NCBI GenBank assembly: GCA_947452355.1
Contig: CANGCU010000011.1
Coordinates: 1 to 15,044 of the forward strand
DNA length: 15,044 nt
Direction: 5' to 3'
Source: Microbacteriaceae bacterium
GTDB lineage: Bacteria; Actinomycetota; Actinomycetes; Actinomycetales; Microbacteriaceae
The notes under the pieces were generated by a model. The model ran no database searches, was not told the DNA's origin, and saw only the letters and a program-made list of their open reading frames with translations. The first letter of the stretch is position 1. Each line of letters opens with the position of its first letter. This document shows positions 1 through 8,606 of this stretch, piece by piece. Both the position numbers and the translations under genes were made by a program.

Positions 1-911
1 GGGGCGTGGTCGGTCGCGATGATGTCGATCGTTCCGTCGGCGACGGCCGCACGCAGTGCGTTGACGTCGTCGGCCGTGCGCAGCGGCGGATTGACCTTGA
101 ACAACGGGTCATACGTTCGGGCGGATTCATCGGTCAGGAGCAAATGGTGGGGAGTCACCTCGGCCGTCACCGCAATCCCACGCTTCTTCGCCCAGCGAAC
201 AACATCGACCGAGCCGGCCGTCGACACATGGCAGACGTGAAGTCGCGCTCCAACATATTCCGCGAGCAACACGTCACGGGCGATAATCGCCTCTTCGGCG
301 ACGCGCGGCCAGCCGCGTAATCCCAATTCACTGGAGACCGCCCCCTCATTCATGACCGCGTCCACCGTGAGCCGTGGGTCTTGCGCGTGCTGAGCGATCA
401 CTCCCCCGAATGTCGAGACGTACTCGAGCGCGCGTCGCATGACGAGCGCATCGCCAACACAATGACCATCGTCCGAGAACACCGTGACCCTCGCGCCACT
501 TCGCGCCATCGCACCGATATCGGCAAGTTGCTCTCCTGCCAGTCCTTTTGTGACCGCGCCGACGGGTCGTACATTGACGTAACCAGCAGACAGCCCGCGC
601 GCGGAAACAAGTTCGACAACTTCGGCAGTGTCGGCCACCGGAGAGGTATTCGCCATGGCATGAACCGTGGTGAACCCTCCTGCTGCTGCAGCGCGAGACC
701 CAGAGAGAATCGTTTCTGAGGACTCTCCCCCGGGCTCACGCAGATGAGTGTGTAGGTCGACGAGTCCCGGTAGCGCGACGAGACCGGCCGCATCAACCAC
801 GCGATCAGCCTTTGACGTGACTTTCCCGACCTCGCGAATGACACCGCCCGCCACAAAGATATCGGCGGCGGCGCCACCGAGGAGTGACGCACCACGAATC
901 AGAAGGGTCAT
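1..911 (-). CDS. pyrC: Dihydroorotase, class I (3' end cut off by window edge)
   Basis: Catalyses reversible cyclisation of N-carbamoyl-aspartate to dihydroorotate, the third step of cytoplasmic UMP synthesis. 303 residues are visible with no stop before the left edge; class I enzymes are usually about 430 residues, so roughly the last third is missing. Seen: the metal-binding DLHTHLR motif (His54, His56), the SDDG motif at 146-149 that in class I enzymes supplies a bridging aspartate instead of a carboxylated lysine, His175 in QHAQD, HVCH at 225-228, and TDHA at 300-303 with the catalytic aspartate. The ATG start overlaps the pyrB stop as ATGA and is preceded by GAGGAG seven bases upstream, so the start is secure. 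It is the last visible gene of pyrR-pyrB-pyrC; carA, carB or pyrF may follow beyond the edge. Confidence 0.96.
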   Translation of the reverse strand, partial: MTLLIRGASLLGGAAADIFVAGGVIREVGKVTSKADRVVDAAGLVALPGLVDLHTHLREPGGESSETILSGSRAAAAGGFTTVHAMANTSPVADTAEVVELVSARGLSAGYVNVRPVGAVTKGLAGEQLADIGAMARSGARVTVFSDDGHCVGDALVMRRALEYVSTFGGVIAQHAQDPRLTVDAVMNEGAVSSELGLRGWPRVAEEAIIARDVLLAEYVGARLHVCHVSTAGSVDVVRWAKKRGIAVTAEVTPHHLLLTDESARTYDPLFKVNPPLRTADDVNALRAAVADGTIDIIATDHA

Positions 912-1849
912 CGGGAATCTCCTCGCAACGTGTACAACAGGGCCATTCGCGCGGCAACCCCGTTCGCCACCTGCTCTGTCACGGTTGATTGGGGTGAGTC
1001 CGCAACTTCGCCGGAAATCTCGAGCCCGCGGTTCATTGGCCCAGGATGCATCACGAGAGCAGTCGGTGCGAGTCGCTTGAGCCGACTGACGTTCATTCCC
1101 CACAAGGAACTGAATTCTGATTCCGACGGGAAAAACCCGCTCGACATACGTTCCTTCTGAACACGAAGAGTCATGACAACATCCGGTTTCAGGTCGATGG
1201 CGTCGTCAAGAGTCGACACCGTTGAAACGCCCCACTCATCAATGTCGCGCGGAAGAAGTGTTTGTGGCGCTGCAAGAGTGACCGTCGCGCCGAGCGTCCT
1301 CAACAGCCAAATGTTGCTTCGGGCGACGCGGGAATGAAGGATGTCCCCAACGATCGCGACCGAAATGCCGCCCAAGTCTTTGCCACGACCGTCATCTCCG
1401 AGCAATCTCGCGCGCATGGTGAAGGCGTCGAGGAGCGCCTGAGTCGGGTGTTCGTGGGTACCGTCGCCAGCGTTGATGATGTGCGACTCCACCCACCCAC
1501 TGTTTGTGACCGTCGAGGCCACACCAGAATTCGAATGACGTAACACGATGAATTCGGCGCCCATTGCCTCGAGGGTTTGAAGCGTGTCTTTCAGGCTTTC
1601 GCCCTTGGAAACGCTTGAGCCCTGGGCGGTGAAAGTCATGACGTCCGCGCCGAGACCGAGCGCTGCAGCCTCGAAGGACAGCCGTGTACGTGTGCTGTCT
1701 TCAAAAAAGACGTTGGCGACCGTCTTACCTCGCAGTGTTGGCAGCTTCTTAATATCTCGGCTGCGAACATCCACCATGTCAATCGTTGTGTCCAACAGTC
1801 CGACGGCCTCGGCATGCGATAAATCACGCGTCGAAATCAGATGCCTCAC
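908..1849 (-). CDS. pyrB: Aspartate carbamoyltransferase catalytic subunit
   Basis: Condenses carbamoyl phosphate with aspartate to N-carbamoyl-aspartate, the committed step of pyrimidine synthesis. The 313-residue product has normal length. Seen: the carbamoyl-phosphate loop STRTR at 52-56, the mobile loop SSVSKGES with Lys82, HEHPTQ at 132-137, the aspartate-binding LRVQKERM, and HPGPMNRG near the C terminus. No pyrI regulatory subunit lies next to it, as is normal in Actinomycetota, so control is expected at pyrR level. The start is GTG, overlapping the pyrR stop as GTGA, with GAGGTG about six bases upstream inside pyrR codons. This gives the N terminus [10 protein letters not shown], typical of actinobacterial PyrB. 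The downstream end overlaps pyrC by four bases, indicating translational coupling across the three genes. Confidence 0.97.
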   Translation of the reverse strand: MRHLISTRDLSHAEAVGLLDTTIDMVDVRSRDIKKLPTLRGKTVANVFFEDSTRTRLSFEAAALGLGADVMTFTAQGSSVSKGESLKDTLQTLEAMGAEFIVLRHSNSGVASTVTNSGWVESHIINAGDGTHEHPTQALLDAFTMRARLLGDDGRGKDLGGISVAIVGDILHSRVARSNIWLLRTLGATVTLAAPQTLLPRDIDEWGVSTVSTLDDAIDLKPDVVMTLRVQKERMSSGFFPSESEFSSLWGMNVSRLKRLAPTALVMHPGPMNRGLEISGEVADSPQSTVTEQVANGVAARMALLYTLRGDSR

Positions 1850-2370
1850 GCGATGCTCACCTCGTCGGACCCATCGACCTCGGTAATCGACACATTGACC
1901 CGTTCACTCGTCGATGTCGGAAGATTCTTGCCGACAAAATCGGCCCTGATGGGTAATTCACGATGTCCACGGTCGATGAGCACGGCGAAACGCACGACGT
2001 TCGGCCGGCCAAGCGCCGTGATTGCATCGAGCGCCGCTCTGACCGTTCGCCCTGAGTACAACACATCGTCGACGAGGATGACGGTACTTCCGTTGATCCC
2101 GGTTGCAGGTATCTCTGTCGCCACAGTCGTGCGGGTCGATTGAATGCTGAGATCGTCACGGTACATCGTCACGTCGAGCGTTCCGACCTGAACATCCTGG
2201 GGTTCAATATCCGCGACAAGGCGGGCCAACCGCTTCGCGAGGTGAACACCTCGGGTTGGAATCCCGAGAAAGATCAGTCCGTCGAGACCTCGTTGAGATT
2301 CAACGATTTCATGGGCAATTCGTTTGAGCGCGCGGTCTATATCCGGCTTCGTGAGGACGATACGTGCCAC
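1846..2370 (-). CDS. pyrR: Bifunctional pyr operon RNA-binding regulator / uracil phosphoribosyltransferase
   Basis: PyrR binds UMP or UTP and then an RNA hairpin in pyr mRNA, lowering pyr expression; many homologues also convert uracil and PRPP to UMP. The 174-residue product is of normal length. It has the PRPP-binding signature [10 protein letters not shown] at 100-109 in a type I phosphoribosyltransferase fold, with GIPTRG at 36-41 and LDVTMYRDD in the middle. The start is GTG, eight bases after AAAGGA. That Shine-Dalgarno sequence is itself the 3' arm of a hairpin matching the PyrR RNA target, described separately, so autogenous translational repression is likely. It overlaps pyrB by GTGA. 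The 68-bp gap from nusB is the largest spacing in the run, suggesting that the pyr genes are a regulated subunit here. Confidence 0.96.
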   Translation of the reverse strand: MARIVLTKPDIDRALKRIAHEIVESQRGLDGLIFLGIPTRGVHLAKRLARLVADIEPQDVQVGTLDVTMYRDDLSIQSTRTTVATEIPATGINGSTVILVDDVLYSGRTVRAALDAITALGRPNVVRFAVLIDRGHRELPIRADFVGKNLPTSTSERVNVSITEVDGSDEVSIA

Positions 2371-2378
2371 TCAGTATT

Positions 2379-2410
2379 TCCTTTCCCGCCTCACAGGACG
2401 CTTTAAAGGA
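2379..2410 (-). promoter_or_regulatory. PyrR-binding RNA hairpin overlapping the pyrR ribosome binding site
   Basis: On the transcript, TCCTTT (2410-2405) pairs perfectly with AAAGGA (2384-2379). Inside it, after an asymmetric internal bulge, CGTC (2400-2397) pairs with GGCG (2390-2387), with one G-U pair, closing the hexaloop CTGTGA (2396-2391). The core TCCTGTGAGGC fits the consensus I recall for Bacillus PyrR-binding loops, UCCNGNGAGGY, and shares the lower stem, purine bulge, upper stem and hexaloop layout. The 3' arm of the lower stem is the Shine-Dalgarno of pyrR. PyrR bound to this hairpin should therefore block translation rather than act on a terminator, as described for mycobacterial PyrR. 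No terminator hairpin is seen here. Confidence 0.85.
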
Positions 2411-2423
2411 GTGTGTTGGAATT

Positions 2424-2429
2424 AGTCTA
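2424..2429 (-). promoter_or_regulatory. Possible -10 box of a pyr promoter
   Basis: TAGACT on the - strand fits TANNNT. Transcription from it would begin about seven bases before the PyrR hairpin. No convincing -35 sequence lies 16 to 18 bases upstream, and the genes may instead be read through from nusB. Weak call made from position only. Confidence 0.25.
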
Positions 2430-2438
2430 ACGGAGATT

Positions 2439-2846
2439 CTATTTTTCGCGTGAGACAGCGCCGAGGATGCCGCCGATAAATGACAGCGCGTCGTCGGACC
2501 CGTATTCCGAAGCCAACGCAAGCGCCTCTGAGCGAACCACATCCGCTGGAGTTTCCGTGAAAAGCAACTCCCACACTGCGATCCGCAGAATGGCACGGTC
2601 CACGGGGTACAACCGGGCAAGTGTCCATTCCCGCAGTGCGGCGGTTATCGTCGAATCGACTCGGATTCCGTTGGTATCCAGACCCGCCAGAATCGACCGC
2701 ACGTAGTCCGCTTCGGACAAGGACTGCAATTTATCGGCCTGCCGCGAGTTAAAGTCAAACAGCGCCTGTGTCAGCGAGCGACCGCGTTGATCCGCCTCAT
2801 AGAGTGCATCAAACGCCGCCTTACGGGCCTTAGTTCGAGCGGACAC
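2439..2846 (-). CDS. nusB: Transcription antitermination / rRNA processing factor NusB
   Basis: NusB pairs with S10 (NusE) on boxA RNA, keeping RNA polymerase processive through rRNA operons and aiding rRNA folding. The 135-residue all-helical product is of normal length. Recognisable parts are the basic N-terminal helix (KARKAAFDALYEADQ) that contacts boxA, LYPVDRAILRIAVWELL in the middle, and the C-terminal segment VVRSEALALASEYGSDDALSFIGGILGAV, which corresponds to the usual region ending in a conserved F-hydrophobic-NG motif (here FIGG). The start is GTG, sharing one base with the efp stop (TAGTG). No clear Shine-Dalgarno is seen, so initiation probably depends on coupling to efp. The efp-nusB pair is widely conserved. 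Confidence 0.93.
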   Translation of the reverse strand: MSARTKARKAAFDALYEADQRGRSLTQALFDFNSRQADKLQSLSEADYVRSILAGLDTNGIRVDSTITAALREWTLARLYPVDRAILRIAVWELLFTETPADVVRSEALALASEYGSDDALSFIGGILGAVSREK

Positions 2847-3409
2847 TACTCGTTGACGCGACCGAGGTACGAACCGTCGCGCGTATCGACCTTCACCTTG
2901 GTCCCCTGCTCAAGGAACAACGGCACCTGAATCTCGAGTCCCGTTTCTACCGTGGCCGGCTTGTTCCCACCAGTCGATCGGTCACCTTGAAGTCCAGGCT
3001 CGGTGTAGGTGATTTCCAACACCACGGATGCGGGAAGCTCGATATAGAGAGGTTCTTCATTGTGCATCGCAATTTGAACGTTCTGGTTCTCAAGCATGTA
3101 GTTCTTCGCATCCCCAACCGCTGTCGCGGAGAGGGTGATTTGGTCGTAATCATCCAGATTCATAAATACGAAACTGTCGCCATCCTGATAGAGGTACTGG
3201 TAGTCCCGTCGATCCACGGTTTCGAAATCGATTTTCGTTCCCGCATTGAACGTGCGGTCAACGACCTTGCCGGTCATGACGTTCTTGCACTTCGTGCGAA
3301 CGAACGCGCCACCCTTTCCCGGCTTGACGTGCTGAAACTCGATGACGGCCCAGAGTTGACCGTCGAGATTGAGAACGCTGCCGTTCTTGATGTCGTTCGT
3401 TGATGCCAT
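2846..3409 (-). CDS. efp: Translation elongation factor P
   Basis: EF-P binds between the ribosomal P and E sites and rescues ribosomes stalled on polyproline. The product is 187 residues, the usual size, with the KOW-like domain I, then two OB domains ending in [15 protein letters not shown]. The domain I loop reads PGKGG with Lys32 at the tip, the position that is modified in many other bacteria. Actinobacteria are reported to use the unmodified lysine in a PGKGP loop; PGKGG is a variant I associate with Micrococcales. The ATG at 3409 is chosen because it gives the family N terminus [10 protein letters not shown]. The frame is open for 40 codons upstream, but those overlap the end of aroQ and do not resemble EF-P. 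GAAGGG lies about 11 bases upstream. Confidence 0.97.
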   Translation of the reverse strand: MASTNDIKNGSVLNLDGQLWAVIEFQHVKPGKGGAFVRTKCKNVMTGKVVDRTFNAGTKIDFETVDRRDYQYLYQDGDSFVFMNLDDYDQITLSATAVGDAKNYMLENQNVQIAMHNEEPLYIELPASVVLEITYTEPGLQGDRSTGGNKPATVETGLEIQVPLFLEQGTKVKVDTRDGSYLGRVNE

Positions 3410-3452
3410 GGCGGATAGTGCCCTTCGTGTTGGTGTGATGCAGGACTGCGGT

Positions 3453-3890
3453 TTACCGGCGCGCTCGGAGCGCAGCGAGCGCAACGTGATACGAGTTGAC
3501 CCCGAAACCCGCGATGACTCCCGTTGCAACGGCGGAAATCACCGACGTGTGACGGAATTCTTCACGCGCATAGGGGTTCGAGATGTGGACTTCGATTAAC
3601 GTACGGCCCGATTCGGTTACCATCGCGACCGCGTCGCGAAGCGCGTAGGAATAATGCGTGAATGCCGCGGGGTTCAGAATGACGTCCGCAGTGGTGTCGA
3701 TTGCCTCGTGCAACCACCCAATCAATTCTGACTCATCGTTTGTCTGGCGAACGTCGATCGTTTCACCAACCAGTGCCGCGTCGTTCAACGACGCGCTCAA
3801 TTCATCCCACGTAGTTGTCCCATAAACGTCGGGTTCGCGGCTTCCCAGTCGCGACAAATTGGGTCCGTTAAGGACGAAAATCGAGCTCAT
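3453..3890 (-). CDS. aroQ: 3-Dehydroquinate dehydratase, type II
   Basis: Removes water from 3-dehydroquinate to give 3-dehydroshikimate, the third shikimate step, by the type II (enolate, anti-elimination) mechanism. At 145 residues it has the normal size for this dodecameric flavodoxin-like fold. Seen: [10 protein letters not shown] at 7-16, the active-site lid with Arg18 and catalytic Tyr23, QTNDE at 49-53, [15 protein letters not shown] at 73-87, and [14 protein letters not shown] with catalytic His102. Start ATG, nine bases after the aroB stop; no strong Shine-Dalgarno is present, so coupling to aroB is likely. The final codons contain a perfect 7-bp inverted repeat (3461-3482), apparently a consequence of Ala/Arg-rich coding. 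A 43-bp gap leads to efp. Confidence 0.96.
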   Translation of the reverse strand: MSSIFVLNGPNLSRLGSREPDVYGTTTWDELSASLNDAALVGETIDVRQTNDESELIGWLHEAIDTTADVILNPAAFTHYSYALRDAVAMVTESGRTLIEVHISNPYAREEFRHTSVISAVATGVIAGFGVNSYHVALAALRARR

Positions 3891-3899
3891 GGTTCTAGC

Positions 3900-4970
3900 C
3901 TAACCAGCGATCTCTTGATACGCCGCGAACAACAACGAGTCGTCCGCGACCGTTGTCACAGTCGGCCGACCGATTCCATCCAACAAAACAAAACGCAGCG
4001 CGGCTCCGCGCGCCTTCTTATCGCGTTGCATGGTTGCTCGGAGTGTCTCCCAGCGCCCACCGGGATACACCAGCGGCAACCCAAGTCTCTCGCCCAGGAT
4101 CAGTCGGTGGCGGTCAACGTCGTCATCACTGAGGGCGCGAACCAGACGAGACAACTCGGCGGCGAACATCATCCCGATGCTGATTGCGACCCCGTGTCGC
4201 CACCGATAACGTTCGGCGTGCTCAATGGCGTGGCCAAGCGTATGCCCGTAGTTGAGTATCTCGCGTAGGCCGAGTTCAGTGAAGTCTTCACTCACGACTG
4301 TCGCTTTGACCTGAATTGCCCTGCGTATCACATCGGCAGAAAGCTCGGTTGACAGATCAAGGCAGGTCTCGATGTTGTTGTCGAGGTCATCGAGAATGGA
4401 TGGGTCTGCGATGAAACCAGCCTTTGCGATCTCGGCGAACCCGGTACGAACCTCCGTCTCGGGGAGGCTCGCAAGAAGTTCTGTATCAACCAACACTGCA
4501 GCGGGCGCGTGAAATGAGCCGACCAGGTTCTTTCCCTCAGCGGTGTTGATTCCAGTCTTTCCACCGACGGCCGCGTCGACCGATCCCAACACCGTGGTTG
4601 GAATGTGAACTATTCGAACGCCACGCAACCAGGTCGCGGCAACAAAACCAGCGAGGTCCGTCGTTGCGCCGCCGCCGAGTGAAATCACCGCGTCGCTCCG
4701 CGTGAAATCCGCTTGGCCCATAATTCCCCAACAGAAGGCTGCAACTTCAATCCGTTTCGCGTCCTCGGCGTCGGGTACCTCGGCAAGCAGCACATCGACG
4801 ACACCCGCCAAAGACTCGCGAATACGCGACGCCTCCGCCGACATAATCGGTTGGTGAATCAGGAGCGCTTTCGATACCTGCGCACCCAAACGCTCTCGAA
4901 GTTCGTGGCGGACGCCATGTCCAATGGCGACGTCATACGGTTCTCGACCGCCAACCGTAACCGTTTTCAC
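3900..4970 (-). CDS. aroB: 3-Dehydroquinate synthase
   Basis: Converts DAHP to 3-dehydroquinate using NAD+ and a divalent metal, the second shikimate step. The product is 356 residues. Seen: the NAD-binding GGGATTD at 99-105, IPTTVLGSVDAAVGGKTGIN at 123-142, metal ligands Glu180 (in FAEIAK), His243 (in NYGHTLGHAIE) and His259 (in RHG), with the 16-residue His-His spacing seen in characterised enzymes, and the C-terminal DKKARG segment. The GTG start at 4970 overlaps the aroK stop as GTGA and has GAAGG about seven bases upstream. A longer in-frame reading to 5096 lies entirely inside aroK and shows no family similarity, so it is not used. The next gene, aroQ, takes the product. Confidence 0.96.
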   Translation of the reverse strand: MKTVTVGGREPYDVAIGHGVRHELRERLGAQVSKALLIHQPIMSAEASRIRESLAGVVDVLLAEVPDAEDAKRIEVAAFCWGIMGQADFTRSDAVISLGGGATTDLAGFVAATWLRGVRIVHIPTTVLGSVDAAVGGKTGINTAEGKNLVGSFHAPAAVLVDTELLASLPETEVRTGFAEIAKAGFIADPSILDDLDNNIETCLDLSTELSADVIRRAIQVKATVVSEDFTELGLREILNYGHTLGHAIEHAERYRWRHGVAISIGMMFAAELSRLVRALSDDDVDRHRLILGERLGLPLVYPGGRWETLRATMQRDKKARGAALRFVLLDGIGRPTVTTVADDSLLFAAYQEIAG

Positions 4971-5464
4971 TGTGCGACCTTCAATCGGGTTGCGAGGTCG
5001 TCCGCAATGGAATCCATCGTGCCTTTGCTCGTATCCACGATGAAACTCGACAGCTCGTCGTATATCGGCTGCCGAACAGAAACGAGTTTCTTCCATGAGT
5101 CGATGCCGTCGGTGAGTAACGGCCGAGTACCCGCCGCCAGACGGGACGTGATTGCCTCGGGCGTTGCGGTGATGAGGATCACGTTGTGATCAAGCAAATC
5201 GAGTCGAGTGTCCACATCGAGAATGGCCCCACCACCGAGTGCCACGATCCCATCCGTCCCCAGCGCTGAAACTACCGCCGCTCGTTCCCAGACCCGAAAT
5301 GTTTCCTCACCGACATGTTCGAAAATGTCGGGTATCGGACCGTGTTCCGCGACCACAAGTTTGTCCGTATCGACGAAACCCACGCCTAATCGAGCGGCAA
5401 CGCGCCGACCTAAACGAGATTTTCCCGCTGCGGGCGGTCCGATGAGAACCGCGCGTGGTTTCAC
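4967..5464 (-). CDS. aroK: Shikimate kinase
   Basis: Phosphorylates shikimate to shikimate 3-phosphate with ATP, the fifth shikimate step. The 165-residue product is a P-loop nucleoside-monophosphate-kinase fold of normal length. Seen: Walker A GPPAAGKS at 9-16, the shikimate-binding DTD at 32-34, Arg57, the GGG at 77-79 that replaces Walker B, the lid arginine in TRPLL at 113-117, and RQPIYDE at 131-137. The P loop reads GPPAAGKS where many homologues have GxxGxGKS/T; the essential Lys15 and Ser16 are kept. GTG start overlapping the aroC stop as GTGA, with AGGA about six bases upstream. The stop overlaps aroB in the same way, a tandem GTGA-coupled arrangement. Confidence 0.96.
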   Translation of the reverse strand: MKPRAVLIGPPAAGKSRLGRRVAARLGVGFVDTDKLVVAEHGPIPDIFEHVGEETFRVWERAAVVSALGTDGIVALGGGAILDVDTRLDLLDHNVILITATPEAITSRLAAGTRPLLTDGIDSWKKLVSVRQPIYDELSSFIVDTSKGTMDSIADDLATRLKVAQ

Positions 5465-6654
5465 GCGTTGTCCTGTTTTGTTCGCCGCGCCTCCGGAATT
5501 GACTCAAGGTATGACTGCAGGTTGCGGCGAGTCTCACCGACTGAGTCGCCGCCGAACTTCTCCATGACTGCCTCCGCGATCACGAGTAGGACCATCGCCT
5601 CGGCAACGACCCCCGCTGCGGGAACCGCACAGACATCCGAACGCTGGTGATGAGCGGTGGCTTCCTCGCCCGTCGCGACGTCCACGGTGCGAAGAGCTTT
5701 GGGAACCGTCGCGATGGGTTTCATGCCGGCACGGACCCGAAGCACCTGCCCTGTTGACATTCCACCCTCGATGCCACCGGCTCGGTCGGTCGTTCGTTCG
5801 AGACCGTCACCTAAAACAATCTCATCGTGTGCGGCGCTACCCGGCCGACGCGTGGACTCGAAACCGTCTCCGACCTCGACTCCCTTAATTGCTTGAATTC
5901 CCATCAACGCACCCGCGAGTCGCGAATCGAGGCGTCGATCCCAATGGACAAAGGACCCGAGTCCGGGCGGAAGCCCGTACACGACCACCTCAACAATTCC
6001 ACCAAGTGTGTCGCCATCTTTGTGAGCGGCGTCAACTCGTTCGATCATGAGGGCCGATGTTTCAGGGTCGAAACAGCGGAGCGGATCGGTGTCTAGTGCG
6101 TCGACATCGGACGAGCGAGGCAAAGGCCTTCCCTCCGGCACGACCACTGTTCCGATTGACACGGTGTGGGCTACTGCCGTGATTCCCAGTTCCCCCAAAA
6201 ACGCTCGTGCTACCGCGCCTAATGCGACACGTGTCGCGGTTTCACGTGCCGACGCACGTTCCAATACGGGGCGCGCGTCGTCGAAATCGTATTTTTGCAT
6301 GCCAGCTAGATCTGCGTGACCTGGTCGCGGACGAGTCAAGGACGCACCGCGAGCACTCTCGAGAACGCTAGGATCAACGGGCTCAGGATTCATCACATCC
6401 ACCCACTTGGGCCATTCTGTGTTCCCGATTCGCAGAGCAATGGGGCCACCCATCGAAAGACCGTGCCGAACTCCCCCCGAGAGTGAAATCTCATCAGCTT
6501 CGAATTTCATCCGCGCACCACGACCATATCCCAGTCGCCGGCGAGCCAGATCGGCTCGAATCCCGTCCATCGACACCGGAATTCCCGCCGGAAGCCCCTC
6601 GATAATTCCGATGAGTTCAGGTCCGTGTGATTCACCCGCGGTTAGCCAACGCAT
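5461..6654 (-). CDS. aroC: Chorismate synthase
   Basis: Converts 5-enolpyruvylshikimate 3-phosphate to chorismate with reduced FMN as cofactor, the last shikimate step. At 397 residues it is of normal length. Signatures seen: GESHGP at 7-12 with His10, RPGHAD at 110-115 with a second active-site histidine, ERASARETA at 132-140, IEGGMSTG at 295-302, and [19 protein letters not shown] from 336. The ATG start is 28 bases after the aroE stop; the only Shine-Dalgarno-like bases are a weak GGAA. The stop overlaps the aroK GTG. The substrate-forming enzyme aroA is not in the window, which is common for this actinobacterial aroE-aroC-aroK-aroB-aroQ order. Confidence 0.97.
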   Translation of the reverse strand: MRWLTAGESHGPELIGIIEGLPAGIPVSMDGIRADLARRRLGYGRGARMKFEADEISLSGGVRHGLSMGGPIALRIGNTEWPKWVDVMNPEPVDPSVLESARGASLTRPRPGHADLAGMQKYDFDDARPVLERASARETATRVALGAVARAFLGELGITAVAHTVSIGTVVVPEGRPLPRSSDVDALDTDPLRCFDPETSALMIERVDAAHKDGDTLGGIVEVVVYGLPPGLGSFVHWDRRLDSRLAGALMGIQAIKGVEVGDGFESTRRPGSAAHDEIVLGDGLERTTDRAGGIEGGMSTGQVLRVRAGMKPIATVPKALRTVDVATGEEATAHHQRSDVCAVPAAGVVAEAMVLLVIAEAVMEKFGGDSVGETRRNLQSYLESIPEARRTKQDNA

Positions 6655-6682
6655 GACTCTATTGTTCCAGACTGGTGTTCAA

Positions 6683-7501
6683 TCACAGACCAACGGCCGC
6701 GCGCATCGCCGCAACCACACGTTCCTCACCGGGTAGCGGATCGTCGACCGATTCACCGTAAAAAACGCGCGCCTGGCGGAGTGCCTGCCACATCAGCATC
6801 GAGAGTCCGCCCATGGAGTCCAAGCCACGATTCGTCCACTCTGTTGCAAGAGCGCTTGGCCAGGGGTCGTAAACGACATCGAACAGGAATTCGGCATCGA
6901 GTGACTCGATTGCGTCCTCGGAAAGTTCAGCGCTTGCCGGCAACGAACTCACGAGAATATGTGCCGATTCGATTGAGTCTCCAAATGATGACACACGCGA
7001 ACGAATCCCGAGACGTCGGGCCAGCTCCTCGATTTCAGTGGTCTTGGCTGGATCTCGCACAACGATGTCGAGCCACTCGACTCCGAGGTCGTGCAAGCTC
7101 ACAACGAGTGATGCTGCCGTAGCACCCGCGCCCAGCAAGATAGCCCGTTCGAATTCGCTTCCGAACCTTTCGCGTATGGCCGTCGTCGCGCCCCACACAT
7201 CGGTGTTGAACCCGTGCCAATCGTTCGCGCGTCGAACAATCGTGTTGACCGACCCCGTCAGGATTGACAGATGGCATTGCCGCGAAAGCAATGGTCGGGC
7301 GACCTGTTTGAGGGGCATCGTCAACGACAAACCCTCCCACGACGCGTCCAATCCTTTGACGTAGGCCTCTAGTTCTCGAGCGGTCACATCTGTCAGCGCG
7401 TAGGTGGCATCAATGCCAAGTGCCGAGATTGCAGCGCGATGCAAGGCGGGCGACTTCGAATGCCCGATGGGGCTTCCGATGACACCGAAATTCCTAGCCA
7501 C
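6683..7501 (-). CDS. aroE: Shikimate dehydrogenase
   Basis: Reduces 3-dehydroshikimate to shikimate with NADPH, the fourth shikimate step. The product is 272 residues. Seen: the substrate-binding IGSPIGHSKSP at 8-18, catalytic Lys65 in LTMPLK, Asp101 in GFNTD, and the Rossmann loop LGAGATAAS at 123-131. The cofactor loop reads VVRDPAK rather than the common NRT type, so cofactor preference is not certain from sequence. Start GTG at 7501 gives the family N terminus MARNFGVIGSP and overlaps the mltG end by eight bases. A longer in-frame reading to 7597 lies inside mltG and has no family match. AAGGAG sits about 13 bases upstream, rather far. A 28-bp gap leads to aroC. Confidence 0.94.
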   Translation of the reverse strand: MARNFGVIGSPIGHSKSPALHRAAISALGIDATYALTDVTARELEAYVKGLDASWEGLSLTMPLKQVARPLLSRQCHLSILTGSVNTIVRRANDWHGFNTDVWGATTAIRERFGSEFERAILLGAGATAASLVVSLHDLGVEWLDIVVRDPAKTTEIEELARRLGIRSRVSSFGDSIESAHILVSSLPASAELSEDAIESLDAEFLFDVVYDPWPSALATEWTNRGLDSMGGLSMLMWQALRQARVFYGESVDDPLPGEERVVAAMRAAVGL

Positions 7502-8606
7502 AGTAGGCTGCGTTCTCCTTGCTGGCGTTGCACCAGTTCCGCAACTCCTGAACAGCGGCTGCGTGTTGCGCGGCGGTTTCTGAAAACTTCGTTTCACCTG
7601 TCTTGAGATTCACTGGCACAAAGTAAAACCATGGTCCGGGAGTAGGGTCCACAACAGCCTTCAACGCGACCTCGCCCGGGGCCCCGATAGGACCAATCGG
7701 CAATCCCTTGTGCACATACGTGTTGTACGGATTAGATGCATCGGCACGCTCCGCCTCGGTCGTCCAGACCGTGTCGAGATTCCCCGTGCCGTACGCAACC
7801 GTCGCGTCCGACTGCAACTTCCAATCGGCGTCGAGGCGATTTTGAAAAACTCGCGCGACTTTTCCATAGTCGTCGGGGTTGCTTCCCGCTTCACGCTGGA
7901 CGAGTGCGGCGAAAGTGACGACCGCGTACCGTTTGGTTTCAGGCACAGCGAGCGCATCGAGCCGGGAATTCAATTCGTCCACCATTGTCTGAATGATCGA
8001 CGTGGCATCCTGACCGGGGTTGAATTCATATGTCGCGGGGAAGAGAAAACCCTCAACCGACGGCGCTTTGTCGGAGAGTCCAAAAACTGTTGGATCCGCG
8101 GCCGCTGATTCGAAATCTGCGACGGCAATTCCCGTGGCCTCGCTCAATTTGTCGAACGTCGACGAGAGGACGGATCCTTCGGGAATCGTCACTTTAAGCG
8201 TGATTCGGTTGGCGGGATTTCCCAAAATCTCGACGGCGGACGCGGCACTCATCTGTGTTTTCAGTGTGTACGTTCCGGGTGTGAAGACGATCGACGAGTC
8301 CGCCAACAGCAGCCTGTACACGGCGTCGAATGACTTGGTCACTCCCGCGTCGACCAACTTTTGCGCAATTGAATCGCCGAACTCTCCCTGTTCGATGGTG
8401 ATCTCGATGTCCGGCGAGATTCCCGTCCCCTCGAAGTCATTGTTTGCGGGCAGCCCGAGGATTTGACGAACCTTCGCCTCGTAGTTCGACCACGCGTACC
8501 AGCTGCCACCACCGCCGATCACGAGGATTGAGATCAGCACCGTGACAATAACGCCCCGTCGACGGGTCGATGATTGCGAGCGCGCTCCACGCCGTGAGTC
8601 GTTCAT
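7494..8606 (-). CDS. mltG: Endolytic murein transglycosylase MltG (YceG-like)
   Basis: A membrane-anchored lytic transglycosylase that cleaves nascent glycan strands and is thought to terminate peptidoglycan polymerisation. In the 370-residue product a short Arg/Ser-rich cytoplasmic tail (1-18) precedes one transmembrane helix at about 19-40. A LysM-like region follows, then the YceG catalytic domain with EGFLFPATYEF at 185-195, catalytic Glu239 in VQREAG, LQSDATVAYG at 264-273, and SNPYNTY...GLPIGPIGAPG at 291-311. Two cysteines near the C terminus (359 and 369), outside the membrane, could form a disulfide. ATG start overlapping the ruvX stop as ATGA, with GGAGG four bases upstream. Its place between ruvX and aroE is usual in actinobacteria. 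Confidence 0.95.
   Translation of the reverse strand: MNDSRRGARSQSSTRRRGVIVTVLISILVIGGGGSWYAWSNYEAKVRQILGLPANNDFEGTGISPDIEITIEQGEFGDSIAQKLVDAGVTKSFDAVYRLLLADSSIVFTPGTYTLKTQMSAASAVEILGNPANRITLKVTIPEGSVLSSTFDKLSEATGIAVADFESAAADPTVFGLSDKAPSVEGFLFPATYEFNPGQDATSIIQTMVDELNSRLDALAVPETKRYAVVTFAALVQREAGSNPDDYGKVARVFQNRLDADWKLQSDATVAYGTGNLDTVWTTEAERADASNPYNTYVHKGLPIGPIGAPGEVALKAVVDPTPGPWFYFVPVNLKTGETKFSETAAQHAAAVQELRNWCNASKENAAYCG

Noticed and set aside
3461..3482. Perfect 7-bp inverted repeat at the end of aroQ as an intrinsic terminator
   Set aside because: No T tract follows, it lies inside coding sequence rich in Ala, Leu and Arg codons, and efp begins close downstream.
4971..5096. Longer aroB reading starting inside aroK
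   Set aside because: The extra 42 residues are out-of-frame aroK sequence. The GTG at 4970 gives the family N terminus, has a ribosome binding site and forms the recurring GTGA overlap.
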